This document shows, piece by piece, positions 63,289 to 64,000 of a DNA stretch of 64,000 nucleotides (within the stretch, counting starts at the first letter, position 1; the number at the start of each line of letters is the position of its first letter). The position numbers were made by a program, and so were the translations under genes. The notes under the pieces were generated by a model. That model had not been told where the DNA came from, made no database searches, and saw only the letters and a program-made list of their open reading frames with translations. This stretch comes from CAUZFZ01 sp963579025 (lineage in GTDB: Bacteria; Planctomycetota; Planctomycetia; Planctomycetales; Planctomycetaceae): the NCBI GenBank assembly GCA_963579025.1, contig CAUZFZ010000039.1, forward strand, positions 1-64,000, written 5' to 3'.

Positions 63289-64000
63289 ATGAAGGACCCA
63301 ATTCGCATCGCAATCACCGGCGCCGCCGGAAACATTGGTTACGCTCTGGCGTTCCGCCTGGCATCTGGAGCTATTCTCGGGCACGATCAGCCTGTGATTC
63401 TGCATCTCGTCGAAATTCCCCCCGTGCTGCCGGCACTGGACGGAGTGGAAATGGAACTCGACGACTGTGCCTTTCCGACACTGGCCGGAGTGGTCAAAGC
63501 GGACAGCGATCATCTGGAGGACGGATTCGGCGACTGCAACATCGTGCTGTGCGTGGGCAGCGTGCCCCGCAAGGCGGGCATGGAACGTGGCGATCTGATC
63601 CGAGTCAACGGGCCGATCTTCACCAGCACTGGCCAGGCCATCAATTCCGCAGCGGCCAAAGACGTGCGAGTTCTGGTCGTCGGCAATCCGTGCAACACGA
63701 ACTGCCTGATCGCGATGTCCAACGCACCGGATGTGCCCCGGGATCGCTGGTATGCCATGACACGACTCGATCAGAATCGTGCCGTGACGCAGCTCGCCCA
63801 GAAGTCTGGTCAGCACGTTTCGGCTGTCCAGAACCTGACGATCTGGGGCAATCATTCGGCGACTCAGTACCCGGACTTTTACAACGCACGGATCAACGGT
63901 CAGCCGGCTGCCGAGGTCATTGGTGACGAAGCCTGGCTGCAGGGTGAGTTCATCACAGCGGTCCAGAATCGCGGCGCCACGGTCATCAAAGCGCGTGGAG
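63289..64000 (+). CDS. mdh: Malate dehydrogenase (partial, runs off the window)
   Basis: The first 237 codons of a cytosolic-type malate dehydrogenase are present, translated directly from the sequence. IRIAITGAAGNIGYALAFRL is the NAD-binding GxxGxxG motif. VGSVPRKAGMERGDLIRVNG, VGNPCNTNCLIA, TRLDQNRAVTQLA and the catalytic His region IWGNHSATQYPDFYNA follow. It oxidises malate to oxaloacetate in the TCA cycle. An AAGGA site at 63275-63279 supports the ATG at 63289. The 3' end is outside the window; about 90 residues are missing compared with the ~329 usual for this type. Confidence 0.95.
   Translation, partial: MKDPIRIAITGAAGNIGYALAFRLASGAILGHDQPVILHLVEIPPVLPALDGVEMELDDCAFPTLAGVVKADSDHLEDGFGDCNIVLCVGSVPRKAGMERGDLIRVNGPIFTSTGQAINSAAAKDVRVLVVGNPCNTNCLIAMSNAPDVPRDRWYAMTRLDQNRAVTQLAQKSGQHVSAVQNLTIWGNHSATQYPDFYNARINGQPAAEVIGDEAWLQGEFITAVQNRGATVIKARG

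Overview
The window reads as a chromosomal segment of a member of the Planctomycetota. The evidence is: a secreted FG-GAP protein with the planctomycete-type N-terminal SLEHRLLLA motif; a DUF1549/DUF1553 protein with CxxCH motifs beside a Tat-exported DUF1501 protein; a serine/threonine kinase with DWG in place of DFG, fused to WD40 repeats; a DUF6800-type small basic protein; glutaminyl-tRNA synthetase; and several palindromic intergenic repeats. No rRNA, complete tRNA or CRISPR array was seen. The base composition is moderately GC-rich throughout.

Layout. 1-6.9 kb: the start of an FG-GAP protein (partial), an EamA permease, an exported PQQ-type beta-propeller and an HpcH/HpaI aldolase. 7.0-11.4 kb: a bacterial lipoxygenase behind a large membrane protein that ends in a catalase-fold domain, a likely oxylipin pair. 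11.6-28.4 kb: an unusually dense inorganic-carbon region. It holds a Tat-exported beta-carbonic anhydrase, a molybdenum sulfite-oxidase-type enzyme, an SLC4-type bicarbonate transporter fused to a PTS EIIA domain, a cytosolic beta-carbonic anhydrase followed by a SulP transporter, a second SulP transporter with STAS and PII-like domains, a NuoM-like subunit, and DabB and DabA (DUF2309). A small antitoxin-like/HNH pair on the opposite strand splits the dab genes. 28.6-31.5 kb: a small exported acidic protein, two palindromic repeats, a DedA protein, a cyclase-family hydrolase and a truncated ParE-like toxin.

31.5-35.9 kb: a 1267-residue kinase/WD40 protein with 14 nearly identical repeats. It ends at a TGA, after which the same frame continues as a plausible protein tail, and decayed fragments follow. 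35.9-40.8 kb: a PhnZ-like HD oxygenase with an FAD oxidoreductase (phosphonate-type pair), an OleC-like ligase and a methyltransferase. 40.7-43.6 kb: a rhombosortase-type rhomboid protease next to a VIT/VWA protein with a GlyGly-type C-terminal anchor, a likely enzyme-substrate pair. 43.9-53.6 kb: a YVTN-type propeller, then a leftward run with a large alpha/beta hydrolase, an MmgE/PrpD protein, DUF1501 and DUF1549/DUF1553. 53.6-64 kb: GNAT acetyltransferase, GT39-type glycosyltransferase, SGNH hydrolase, cupin, GlnRS, DUF6800-type protein, orphan TctA permease, enolase-superfamily dehydratase and the start of malate dehydrogenase.

How the genes work together. The most coherent theme is bicarbonate/CO2 handling. 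Four transport systems of unrelated or diverged type (SLC4, two SulP, DabAB) and two carbonic anhydrases sit within about 17 kb, and two of the transporters carry fused regulatory domains (EIIA, PII-like). No RuBisCO or carboxysome gene lies in the window, so the role (anaplerosis, pH homeostasis or autotrophy) cannot be decided here. Functions are inferred from motifs read by eye; no database search was run.
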